Of a stretch of DNA of 64,000 nt, positions 1 to 12,700 are shown piece by piece. The position numbers and the translations under genes were made by a program. This DNA comes from Struthio camelus (taxonomy: Eukaryota > Chordata > Aves > Struthioniformes > Struthionidae), in the NCBI RefSeq assembly GCF_040807025.1, contig NC_090945.1, positions 39,363,088-39,427,087 of the forward strand. The letters are read 5' to 3'. The notes under the pieces were generated by a model. That model made no database searches. It was given only the letters and a program-made list of their open reading frames with translations, and had not been told where the DNA came from. Numbering within the stretch: the first letter of the stretch is position 1; each line of letters opens with the position of its first letter.

Positions 1-675
1 AGTCCATACCCATTGTTAAGCATAATAGGACAGACTTGGCATTCTTGACACAATGTGCTTTTGTTGGAAATACTCTTAGAAAAAGGGTTTGACGGCTTTC
101 ACAGTACCAGATTAGAAATGCATGGATAATGAAGAAAAGTTCTGTTTAAAAATTTCATCTACTTTTTGGCCTTTGAGTTGTATATTCATTACTCCCAAAA
201 AAGTACCTTTAAAGTTTGAATAAAAGTTCCTTCTTCAGTTAAATTTTTCTTCCTTGGTGCCTGTGATGTAGTGATATAGTTTCATGTGTTTATTGGTTGT
301 TCATAATGTCTTACAGGAGAAACAAAGACAGGAACTGAATTTCCAGTACGAAAACCAGGAAGATTGTATATATTGTAACTATATTTTGAACTGTCTTTGT
401 CTTAAAGACGAAAGTAAAAGATCTGGAATCCATGTATTTGCCTATCATCTTTCAAATAATTTGAGTAAAGAAAAGATTCAAATTGAAACCCAGGAATAAA
501 TTCAGAGGTGTAATTTCTTGACAGCATCACTCGATTTGTAGTATTCAAATGTACTTGGCTAGTGAAAAGTAGTGATATTCAGTCTACATCACAGAGCTAA
601 CTGCTGTGGATCACATAAGGCTATTTCAGAGAATCATTTTGAGGCAGTGCACTAATAAAACATCATTTGTTGCAG
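1..675 (+). other. Intron of AtuA-like gene (partial)
   Basis: This is upstream intron sequence ending in the acceptor at 675. A 71-codon frame at 284-499 has no family resemblance and no splice context, and is taken as chance. Nothing else is recognised. Confidence 0.7.
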
Positions 676-787
676 GACTCGTCTTATTTTCAGTCAGCTT
701 GGGTATGAAGATTACAGTGCAGTTAACGTACAGGTTTTAGGGTCTGAAGATGCATATGGACCTCATGCTAGAAGAACTATAGATGGT
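676..787 (+). CDS. AtuA-like gene, first coding exon in window
   Basis: The acceptor is the ttgttgcag ending at 675 and the donor is GT at 788 (gtaagt). One base completes a codon split with an upstream exon outside the window, followed by 37 codons ending in phase 0. The product holds [20 protein letters not shown] and GPHAR, matching the conserved LGY-DY and GADS-YGPHAR segments of the AtuA N-terminal domain. The incoming split codon proves that at least one more exon lies upstream. Confidence 0.9.
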
Positions 788-3700
788 GTAAGTATTCAGT
801 GGAGTGTTTTTAAACTTCTGTTGACCTCTGTTAATCTCTTTTTATTGTTATCTTTTCTGTAACTTTAAAGGAAGTTGCTATCATCTCAGGAATTTCACCC
901 CAACATCTTGCAAAGAATTCAGTGTCATTACTTACTTGGTGCGCAAAATTATGCAAAGACTTAAGTCTTTGCAGTATTGGCTTTTCCAGAGAATGGTTGT
1001 GAAATCTTACAAAAATGTTGTTGCAGTCTGTTCTAATGTTGTTCATCTAAAGAAATATCTTCTTATAAAAGTTCTTGTGATGTAAGCTTTTAAGTTGCAT
1101 TAAAGATAACTCTAAAAGACCACAGTCAAGAGATTGCAGCCAGGAAATGGCAGAATTATTATTTCCCATGCAGCTTTAAAACTGTCTGTGAGTACTATCT
1201 GTGAAACAGTCTTCAGCTCATCATTTTGTATTGTGTTTTGTGACCTCTTACATTTATATGTAAGAATCTGAATGATGGTCATAGCAACTGAGACATCCGC
1301 AGTAAATTTACTTAATCTACAATATGAAACTCTCTCTCTTTTTTTTGTGTATGTTTTTTTTAAAGGCTGTAAATCTTGTCCTCACTTACATACACTTTAA
1401 ATATTTAGACAGTTTAGCTTTCTCCAAAACAGTAGCATCTAATTCTTCTTTGTAAATGGCAATGTCTTGCGAAACTCTAAGGTACGCATGTGGCAAAAAG
1501 CTCTGTGAGTTTGATACAAGGAATGTCCACACTTAAAATAGCTGAGTATTTGTATTTATAGGGAACAAAAACATACAATAGTGAGAAGGGACTTTTTACT
1601 GTAGAAATTAATTGTTCATAGAAATTGGTTAAGTTATATCTGCAGTTGTTCATTTTAGTGTTTGAGCTTCAATTTAATTCTGTGCAGCAGCAAGAGTCAC
1701 TTCCTGATGAACCATCTATATAATGTGATCTTTTTCCTTCTTAGGATCATAAACCCTACTGTGTTAAAAGCATATGACTGAGATTGCAGAATCAAGATTT
1801 TCGAACAGGAACAGATGTTCCAGATGTTAACTTGTCTGTGTTCTGTTAGTACCAGCTCCTTATGATTAGTCATTGTGATAACATTCTTTAATAATGTGGT
1901 TACATAGTATGTTTTCTGTCTTGATTATTGTATAGAGTGAATAATGATTTGAGAAGGAGCGTCTCCTTATTGTTTAATTTGTCTATTTTACTGTACACTA
2001 AATATAGATTTTTCCAAACCAAGTTGAATATTTATAGTATTTATCATATTTCAACCACAACTCCAAGGTTTTTTATTAAAAGTAAATAGAGTGTTATCTC
2101 TATTGTATGTGCTTCCCATATATGCCTGATAGAGGACGTGAGAGTTGAGGCTGAGATATGGGAAATCCTTCTGCTGCCTTTCCCTTTCACCCTGTTTGTC
2201 CAACAGTTAGGAGAAACTAAGCAGAAGAGTTTTCATCTGGAAAGCAGCAGTTGTAGCTTGAGAAGGAGGAGGGAGGAGTGGAGCTTACTTTCGCATTTAA
2301 AATGTAAAATTGCAGAATCCTAGGCAAAGCATCTGCCTTCTGGGATATCAGGGAGGAATCATGTATTCTCCTAGACGTTTGGACTGCAAATAACAGTGGT
2401 CAAAACCAGCGCCTTGTTATGTTAGGCAGTATGTTAACACGCAAGAAAAACAGTTCCTTCTTTGAAAATTCTACCATCTAAATTTATGAGAGACAAGTAT
2501 ATACATACATATTAAGACAGGAGAAGTGTATCAAACAATACTCAGAGGTCACTGTAAATGTCTGGTATGACTGGGCTAATTCCCAGACAGGTCTGTCAAA
2601 CTGGGTAGATGAAGTCCATTCCTCTGTGAAGAAGAGAAGGAGGTTTGGCTACATTAGCAAAGACAGTCAGTTTGGACTTTGTAAATTCTTGGGTTTGCCT
2701 CTGTAGTTATCACAGACTGTGTAGAAATCGCAGAATATCACAGGCTTCTGCTCACATACTGTAGACTGAGCTGCTAAGTGGAGGAGCTTTGAAGGTCTTC
2801 TCGGTATTGTCTAATCATAGCAAGAGAAAGGAGCCTTGAGAAATGAAGAAACACTTGCACCCTTTCCCTTCTCTATTTTCCCTGTCTTTTTTTACATGGC
2901 CCTCCCATGCTATTCTCATAGCTTGTTTAGCTGCTATGTTAGCAGCAGGAACACAACATGAGCACAAAAAGGACAAAACCCAGCACTGAGTAACCCTAGT
3001 GGTATTTAATTTTTAGTATCTCCTGCTCTGTGGTTTTCTGTGGGGCTGTGGGACCATTAGCATCAACAAGTTCATCTTTTGGAAATACTGGATGTTTCAT
3101 ACGAAGGGTACATATTAATAGTATGTTACAGGTACTAGAGTTACAAAATACAAGTGTATTATATATACAGTTGTATTTATATATACAAGTGTATTGATAC
3201 GTATAAACTTGTATGTGCTGAATATGGATGTAAGCACATCATTTTTGCAGTGCTCATTAACTAAAATCCATTGTCTACTCGCTCTACAGCACAGCATTAA
3301 GAATCAATGAAACACAACTGTGCTGTTTTTTGTGTGTTGTTTGATTATGATGCTGTAAAGTAAATTACTGTAGAATAGTCTACATCTGTGGTTTTGATAC
3401 TGGATTCACACACTCAGGACAGGATTTCTTTCTTTTTTTTTTCTTCTTTTTTTTGGTAAATTATTTGCATCATTCATTATCCTGCATCCATGGGTGGGAA
3501 GTAAATATAGAACTTATTGGGAATGTTGAAGATATGATAGAGTTTAGAACCTGGAAACAAATGTGAATGCATAAGTATGTTTTCTGCAAGAATATTTCCT
3601 GTTAATTACTACTAGTAGTAATTTAATATTTTGATAGCTTTTGAAATAGTGAGTGGAAAAAAAAAAAAGGCATCTCTACTTGAATTTGTGCTGTGGCTGC

Positions 3701-6700
3701 ATGTTTTCTGTGTAGTAACAGTTTTTAGAACAATCTAACTTTTTTTAAGTCAGGAAGTTGATTGGTTTCTTACTACTTAAACAAACTTGATCAGGACATC
3801 CTTTTGTACATTCCTAAAAGGAAATTTCTGTCGTTTAACTTCGTGGCACAGTGATACATAACGTGGTGGAAAATATAACCTCTCCCACCTCAGTTCTGCT
3901 AAACTCTTATTTTAGGGTTTGCCTACGTGGGTATTGAGGTGAAATAATTAGAAGTGTGAATCAGGTTTGCAGGTTTTCCTACGTGATACCATCTTTGCAG
4001 GCTTTTTCCAGGCAGGGAGTTTGCAGCCTGAGAAATGAACAGTGTATCTCTCCCTTTGAGTATGTCTGCGTAATATTACTTAAAAAGATGAAACAAATTA
4101 ACTGAAACTGGATTTATACATACATCAGTTACAGTACCTTAGAGTACCTCTCTGTAGACATGCGATTTCATTACTTCCTATTCTAGTGGCACCTCTCAAG
4201 TTTACAAGTGGTTAGGAGTTGGGCTTAAAAACACTGAAACGAGGAGGTTTGCTTTATTACTGGGTTTTAGTTGATCACTAAAAGGAAGTTTCCCTCTCTC
4301 AGTATAAGGTGGCACAAGTGAGCTTGTTCATTTATGTGTTTTGTCTGTGTGTTGTCTATTTGAATTGAAATACAAAATTTAGTGATATGTGTTAATAGTA
4401 CAGTTCTTCAGAATAATCTCACAGTATCCAGGATTTTGGTATAGATTACTACAGCATTTCAGCAGCTGCCAGTAGGAAATACATCCATGTTCTTACATTG
4501 CTGAAGTTATTTAAATTCCTGAATTTGACTTGAGATTTTCTAATGTTGACATGTTCTACAATACTGCTTTTGGGAAATATGTACTATATATACACAGGGA
4601 AATGACACTAATATACAAGACATCAGTATTTCAGAAAGCTAACATTCAGTTTGTTGTTTACTTTTATGTAATGCTTTTAAAGGATGTAGCTTTACAGAAA
4701 TGTGGACAACTAAAATAAGTAACATTAGAGTTAGGAGCTGTGTTAAAAGCTAGGCAAATTAGGAGTTTAGATATAGCAAGTTAGTTTCGCTGCTTATTTG
4801 AAGAGGCAGGCCTATTTTTTAAAACAGAAAATGTCTAGTCAGTCTAAAAACTTGAAAAAATGGTCGTTTGATATTATGTTATTATTAAATTTAAATTTGC
4901 TAGAGTTCCAGTGAGTACATTTGTTAGGCATAATGGTTTAACATTTTTCACTGCCAGTTGTATAAATTGGCAGTTGTTTTAAGTTTTTTTTTTTAATTGT
5001 TTTCGAGGACTAGAAGTCATATTTAAATCAGGGACACCTATTTAACTTCAGGTAGTGAGTAAACATCTAAACATACAGCAAGAAGGATGAGAGGGATGGT
5101 TTGGTTTGACCACAACTTTAATTCAGTTCATCTAACAACTGGCTGCCAGTAAATTCTAGGTGATAACGTTGTCTCTCCTGTTTCCATCTGTTGGAGGAAA
5201 GGTGCTGTTACCATGAAGAAAGTTACCTCTGCCTTTCCCTCTCTCTTTTTCAGTGTTAAAGCCTGAAAAATCTGGGGCTGAGTAGGGTGATGCTATTCCC
5301 TAGTCCAGAGGAGGGAGAACTCCTTGAAGGAGTCGTGCTTCCATTCTTTCCACCTGATCAGAAAAACATCTCCCCTGCTCCTACCTCAGCCCCTGCCTTT
5401 TGAAGTTGTAGCTGCTGAATTGTAGCAATACCTGTATCCTTCTCATCTTCTGAGTATTTCATTTCTGATGTTTTCAGAAATGTCACAAGTTTCTGTATGT
5501 GTAATGGAAAAGGTTTTTTTGCTAAAACCTGTTAAAAGTATTATGCTGAGGAGATTAATGCTATTTTAAAATATTTGTCATAATTTTATACACACATTGG
5601 GAAGCTAATAAATGCTTCAGAAATGATTATATGTAAGGAGAAAAGTTGGAACAAATTAAGAATGAATTATTTAGTCATGTATGTTAATTTTCTGGTATAG
5701 CAATGTCTAGAATAGATGCAAATTGTCTTGAATCCTCCAAAATCTAGTAGTTCCTTTCTTCCAGAAAAAGATCCTCTTCAGCCTCTAAGTAGCTGTTTGT
5801 TAGGATTTTCCTTCACTTCTCTGCGTTGCTGCTCACATTTTTAGTAGAACAGCTACGAATGTCGGTATTCTTTAGGCAGGGCATTTGGAGTGTTACGAAG
5901 TCTGTTGAGCTCTGTAGAAAAAAAACTTGGTATATTTTTCATGCTTCCATGAAATATAGCCTTTCTTACTGACATAAAACAGGACATAGACAGAAGCTGG
6001 AAGACATCCCCTAGTATCTTTTACTCAAACTCCTCCGTTTTGAGTTTTACATTGATTTAAGCAAGCCAAGAATTTCGTGCAGGGTTACTAAAGAAGCCTT
6101 TAGAAACTTCTTGTTCATTGACACAAAGAAAGACAAATTAAAACTGAGCTTGTGGAATCAAGTCTGAAGTGAAAAACTAAAGTTTATGTAAACCTGATAT
6201 GACCTTGGAAAGTTCTAACAGGGACATAAGAGGAATTTAACACGAATTTTAAATTGTGTAGTGTAGCTGGCTACCAGAAAGAAGAAATGCTCTGCAGCAG
6301 GACTCCATGCTTTTGTATGATGCTGTGTGAGAAAATGTGAACCAGCAGATTTTGTTACCTTGTGCAAACCTATTTCATATGAACAATGGAAATGCTTATC
6401 CTTGTTTTTTGGGAAAAGAAGGGAGACTGATTTAGGAACAGGTACAGACTTTGAAATCTGCTCGAAAGACTAGACGTTCCAAGGCAGACCCAAAGACTGT
6501 TCTTACTGATGGATTCTTGAAGAAATACATAGGTGCAAGTGTTTGCCTTTTTTAAGGGGCAAGAAACCTGAATTTGACAGAAGCTGAATTGACTACATGA
6601 CATGCAAAAGCCTACCTCAGATGGGATAAGAGAGTATTCAGAGGTCACGTTCAGATACAAAGCTGAGGATTTCTGTATAAATAAGAGAGCCGTGTTATGT

Positions 6701-9700
6701 TTGCTTAAAGAAATGGAATTTTATTTAATAGAAAATAATACTAACATACTAAAAACTTGTCTTTGTCTTCAGTAAGACTTGGTGTTCACTGTAAGGCTTT
6801 TGCTGGTGCGTTGATCCCAGTGGAGGATCTTTCAGTGGCAGAAAAGGAGATTCCTACAGAATGAAAATCCTGAATGAGAGACAGTTAGTGCTTATCTGTT
6901 GAAGGGATTGTTTGCTGGCTGTAGGGTAGGGCAGTGCATTGGTTGGATTTATCTTTAGAGTAGTTTCTGCTGTCTGTGGAAACGCGATGGTTTTTACAAG
7001 TTCCAGTCGTCTGTCTATTCCCCAAGGAATAGGTTTGACTTCTTTTCCGTTAGAAGATCTGCTTACCTTTTAATGCTAAGAGAAGTGAACATGGCTTGTA
7101 TAACTTGATTCCAAAGTATTTTCAGTGGGCTTAAAATAAGAGGAAAGTAAGTTTGTGTATCCTATTGAGAATGAAGCAAAATGTGTAAAATGTTGATTAT
7201 TATAGTGCTTGATTCTCTAAGATAGTTGGAGAAGGTACACAAGTCTTTGCAGACACTTTGGAAATATGCAATAGTTGATTTCAAGGTAGCAAAAGGAGAA
7301 AGATAATGAAAACATTAATAGAAAATTGCGCTGATGTTGACTGCACCTTGAAACATCACTGAATGAAAATAGTTATAGCTGTTAGTAGTGGCAAGCATTA
7401 AAACTTCTGTTAATTTCAATGGTTATCTACAGTTCTCTTTCAGTTTCACAAATTTAACTAATGCTCTGCATATGAGCTGATCTTCTTATGACTCGTTTTC
7501 TACTTTTTGGAAGCAGGGTCCTCGGGAAGCTGTTATTTGGCTTGCTGTACACCATAAGCAAAAAGAGGCTGTAGAAATCTTCTCCAAAGAGATTGCAGCA
7601 GCTGGAACTGGAATGGGTAAATACTCACATTTTTCTAAGAATCTGAAAGTTAGGTTTTTGTTCCTGAGCATGAGTAGCACCCAAAGACCTAGTCACAACG
7701 AGTTTGATAGAGCTGTGAGTAGTAAAACTAGAGTTTTTTAATGTGCTTATGTTCTTTGTAGAAATGGGGCCTACAGACATTAACAAAACGATAAAAATGA
7801 AAGTTTTGCAAGTCCACCTTTTTATTCCTTTGAGAGTTTTCATTGTTGTGTTGCTGCTACCATCCTTTCCTGCATTTTTTCCCTTTTTCATCATGTTACT
7901 TTTATTCTCCTAGCCATGGCTACGCTAACATGTGACAACATGACATTCTCTTAACTTTTTAGGAAGACTTTCACTTTGATTATTTTGAGCGAACTGTTCT
8001 CTTCTTTTGTTTTCTGTTCTCCTCCCAAGTGACTTTTATCTGTCACCACTGTATGCCTCTCAGTTTTAAGCAGCACGTTCATGTGTTGTGATTTGATTGC
8101 TGCCACTCCATGGATACTCACCTTTCTTTTAAATGGATTAAAGACAAAAAAGATTTGGACAGTTTATTTTTGAGTGCTACAGCTTAGATATTTTGCAATA
8201 GCTTCTGTGTAACTTACAGAAGAATATATTGAGGGATTACAGGATCTTCAAAATTGAATTACATGAACTGAACTTAAATCTCTTAACTTCCATAGCAAAT
8301 CTAAAATCCTGGGTAGTGGTGATGATGATGTTGTTTGCTTTTTCCTGCCTTGAAGTTAAGGAATTAATAAACATTTTATTTTCTGTGGATTTGAAACTGT
8401 ATGTACATGTGCAAGTTCTGTCTTGCTGTCTTTATAGTGGTAGCAGAGATATAGTTAATGTAGTACTTGGGTTGTGTTTATAGAGGCAGGGTCAACACAT
8501 GGTCTTTTTTTTTTTTTCCCCCCCCCTTTCCCTACTAGATAAAACACAATTGTGCAGAATGTGCCTGGAGATGATTTTAAAAAATTTTGCAATTACAAAG
8601 GCTGGTTAGTAGATCAACACTTAACTGTAGATGTAATTTGCTTCCAAAAAGTGTTTTGTTTTTTTAATGAATGAAAAATGGTATTTTTACTGTTTGACCA
8701 AGCTTTCATTTTTAAAAATAATTAAGGATTCATAATTGGAATGTCTCTGTTTTCATTATTCAAGTAGACATAACATACCTAAAAGTAAAGATCTGTGCTT
8801 GTTCTTTATTTTATATATGGTAGACAAACCCATAAACAAATTTCTCTTTGAATAAAGAAAAGCTGATTGGATTTGAAAATAATCACTACTTTTTAAGAAG
8901 TGAAGTTAATGCACATATACTTATCTTTCCACATTCCTAATCTGTGCCTCATTTTGTAAAGCAGCTATTGTGTAATTATTGTGTAACTCGACGACTGAAA
9001 GTGCTAGGTTTATTAAGGTTTCAGTTTCTTCCTTCCGCCACTGTTATCCGCAGAATGAAAAAGTCAAAAATTGGCGGTACCTGGATTGGGTGGTGTATGT
9101 GCAGTATGAACATCGAGGTTACCGTGATATGCGAACATCTGTGTTTTAACGCAGCTGGCAAGCTTTCTGACAGTTGTTGTTCCCAGGGCTCTTAGAGAGG
9201 AGACAGAGGTGTCCACCTTCCGAGGCAGGGAGAAAGGTCGGCAGTCTGTTTGGATGATTGCGGTGGCATTGGTTTTGTTTTATAAAGGAATTGTTTGAAC
9301 TTTCTAGAACATCCTGTAGCATTTATTCACTGAAAATCTGCTTCACTTGATGGAACGGCCACTAATGAGCAGCAATGGAAAACAGCACGCTTCTGGAATC
9401 ATTTGGGCATCCAGTGTCCAATAGCACTTGTTTGCTTTCCAGGTACAGGCCTACAAGATTTTTGGCCTGCTTAATGTAAATTACCAGTGTCAGAGGGCAT
9501 CAGAGACTACTTACTGATGGGCTCCCAGATGCTTGAACAAGCCCATAAATAGTCAGTTTAACTATGCCTTGCATCTCCAGTGTCTATGAAGATTATTAAA
9601 ACTGCTTCACGCTGTCATTTCTTTTTAGTTGCTGTTGCATGGTAGATTTCCATACTACCTGCACAGCTACATTCTGTGTATGCAGAGAGGGGCCAGATTT

Positions 9701-12700
9701 GGGGCTTAAAATGCTTAGTAGGCTGCATATTGATCTGGTATTTCTACAGCAATGGTTTTCAAGCCCTGTTAAGTCTGGCTAAAGGAAATGCGAATGTTTT
9801 GGCTGCAAAACCTGCTGTGAAGAGCAGAACTAGGAATGCCCACTGCTTAATTGTTTTAAAGCAGTTCTGTAGACAACATTTGGGTTAAAATTCTTGTTGG
9901 ATAGATGTATAAATAATCTTCTTCTGGGAACAGAAGCCAGAATCCCGACTGTTGTTCCCCTAGGTGAATTCTCTAATCATGGGACTTGACATTCATTTGG
10001 TCTGTACCAGACAAAACTAAAAACCTGAAAAATTTCTCCCATTTTAATTGGACTGTATCTAACATTTGTGAAATATTGTTTATAGCTATATATTTTTTTT
10101 CACCTCCATAGCAGTTTGGTTTCCGTTACGTTAAAGTAACATGTGGACAGTTGTACAGACAATAATTGTCAAATTTAGCACCTTTCATCCAAGAATAGAA
10201 AGCTATGTAAACATGAACTAACTAAGCTTTACAGGATCTAGTGATATCAGAAAGTATTATCTCTGCTTTAGAGATGTTTTCCTGAGGTAGCAGAAGGAGA
10301 CATAACACGAAGAGAATTAGAATCAGAATTCTAGGCTCTGCTTTCTCTGTAAAAATTGCTGGAGGGGGGTCCTAATTGCTCCTGCTCTGGTCCTTGGGAC
10401 TTCTCAGTACCCAGATTTATTAGGGGGAGGCAGCAGCAAGCCCAGGCTCTTAGGTTTATGTGTGTTTACCAGCTACATCCCCTGTGACAGAATCCAGGAG
10501 CACCATCACTCTTGGAGTGACCTGAAAGTGTTCAGGTTCATTCAGTCTGCTAGTCGTGCTTGCCACCATGAGCTAGACTTAGTTTTATTTTGGCAGTAGT
10601 ATCATAGTATGAGAATTATAGATAGTTGAGCTATTAATTCCTTTAATTGCCAGCAGCAAAAGCCTAGTTTTGGTTGCTTTCATTTAGCATACGCTTAAAC
10701 CATTTAACATTTTTCTGAGCTGTTTGCCTGATAAATTTTTGAGGGCGTTTTCAGCTACAGTTGTTCAGGATTTGCAAGGAATGAGTAAAAACAAAAAGAT
10801 ATTCCTTTTCTTCGCATGATTAAAAAGCATATTGGAAACAATTTTGTTGAGAAATAATCATCATAATGCTTCACAGCAGAAGCATTATGTTCCCTTAAAA
10901 TTCAGGGTGCTATGGCTTGCATGTCAGAAATGTGCTTTTAGCTGTGCTGGTGAACCGTAAGTCTTAATGTCTGTATTTCTTAACTTTTGACTGATTTTGC
11001 AGATTTGGCTGTTTTTAAACTTTTTAAGATATGATGCATTGTTTTATATAGGGGCACTAAAACAGTCCTCTTAAAAGGAAAAAGCTGTACAATTTCTGAT
11101 TTGTAATTGCTGGGTTTTTTTTTTCCTCCTTTGTGGTGGCTGTTTCTGAAAATCAGCAGAAAAAGAAGACATCCGTTACAAGGGGTTGTGCTGATTTGAA
11201 ATTTCCTATTCCTTATGAAATCTGTTCCTCAATGTCAGAAGGAAAAGATAAAGGAGTATTATGTATGTGTTCGAATTGGCTGAAGCTTGTCTGTTACTGT
11301 GCCCTGCAATAAATAAAAGGTGTTAAATATGCAAGAGAGTAATTTAGGAGAGCCGCACCCTTTGAAAAATGTAAACTTATGTAATCAGGAATGAATGATG
11401 ACAATTTTTATAGCTATTTCCTAATTTTTTTCTAATGCTTTTTAAATTTCCACTGTTTTTGTGAAGACCATTGAGGCACATGAGCATACACTCTCACAGT
11501 ACTATTCTGAAGTACAAATCTCAATTTCAAACTTGCATAAGAGATTCTTAAGCCCAGAGAAGAATTTGAAGTTAACTGTGCACATAGATGTGCTGTACAT
11601 GAGTGATTCGTTATTTATTTTCTGTGTTTGGAATGGAACACTTTTACTGTAAACGTATGTTGAGCATGATATTTAGTTTGCTAGTTTAAACACTTAATCA
11701 GTTTTCATTTGGAGTCTGCTATTATGATAGGATTAAAAGGATACAAATGTTTTCTAATTTTTTTTTTCAATTTTACAATTAATACCTGAGTTTAATAAAC
11801 CCCCAATGAATAAAATCATACTTTTTGTTTACTTAGTTTTATTTCTCTATACTTAGAAAATTGATCATAAACTCAGAAAAGAATGATTTAAATATATCTG
11901 TAATGTTTAGCCTTTATACAAGGGGTTTTAGAGCTATTTTTTTCTTCTACAGAGGAAGCTTTTGTGTACTTTGCTAAGATCACAGTGGGAATTAAAACAC
12001 TGGAATTCCTATTGAAGCTCAGCAGTGACGAATCCTAGGCTCATGAACTCCGACTCAGATTTTTAAGTCTATAGTAGCCTGCAGGAGTTCAGTTCAGTTC
12101 TGTATAGTGCAGTCAAAGAAAACTTACTCTTGCTTCACTAAAGCTAATAACCACAAACCAGGTTTGTATTATTAAGGGAAAATATCTTCATTATATACAG
12201 TTGAGTCAGCTGTATGGCTAACATTTAAATAATTTTTCTTGATGCACAGTATATATTGTCATCTGTGTATTCCTTAAATTCAGATCTTTACATTGGATTT
12301 TATTCTGAATAAAAGAGGCTCGGGAAGAGCCTTGCTGAGGGAAGTTGACGTTTTCGGTTTAATAGGGCTTCAGTAGCTAAGAAATGTTTCACTAATAGCT
12401 GAAATAACGTGCTGACCTTTATTTCACATTAAAATGACCGGAATTTGACACTAAGATGACAGCTGGTTAATACAGCTTGATATTTTAAAGTGCTTGAGTA
12501 TATGTAAATATTATGACTGATCTCATAAGCATGTTGGAAGATACTTCGAGAAATGTCCTAGTTTTAACAATTTACTGTAGTTCCCACTTTTTTTTGTTTG
12601 AGAATAATACTGCAGAAGATATTTTATCTGCTCTATTCAAAGGACTTTGATAGAATAATTAAGAACATATAATTGACCCCCATAAACAAAGATTGTTCAG

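Noticed and set aside
284..499. Possible upstream AtuA-like exon after the acceptor-like ttacag near 315
   Set aside because: No donor at a sensible place and no match to the family segment expected before the LGYEDY motif.
10591..10665. U4 snRNA-like segment (ggcagtagtatcatag then atgag)
   Set aside because: Only a short, imperfect resemblance to the U4 5' stem region, with no match further on; too weak even for a pseudogene call.
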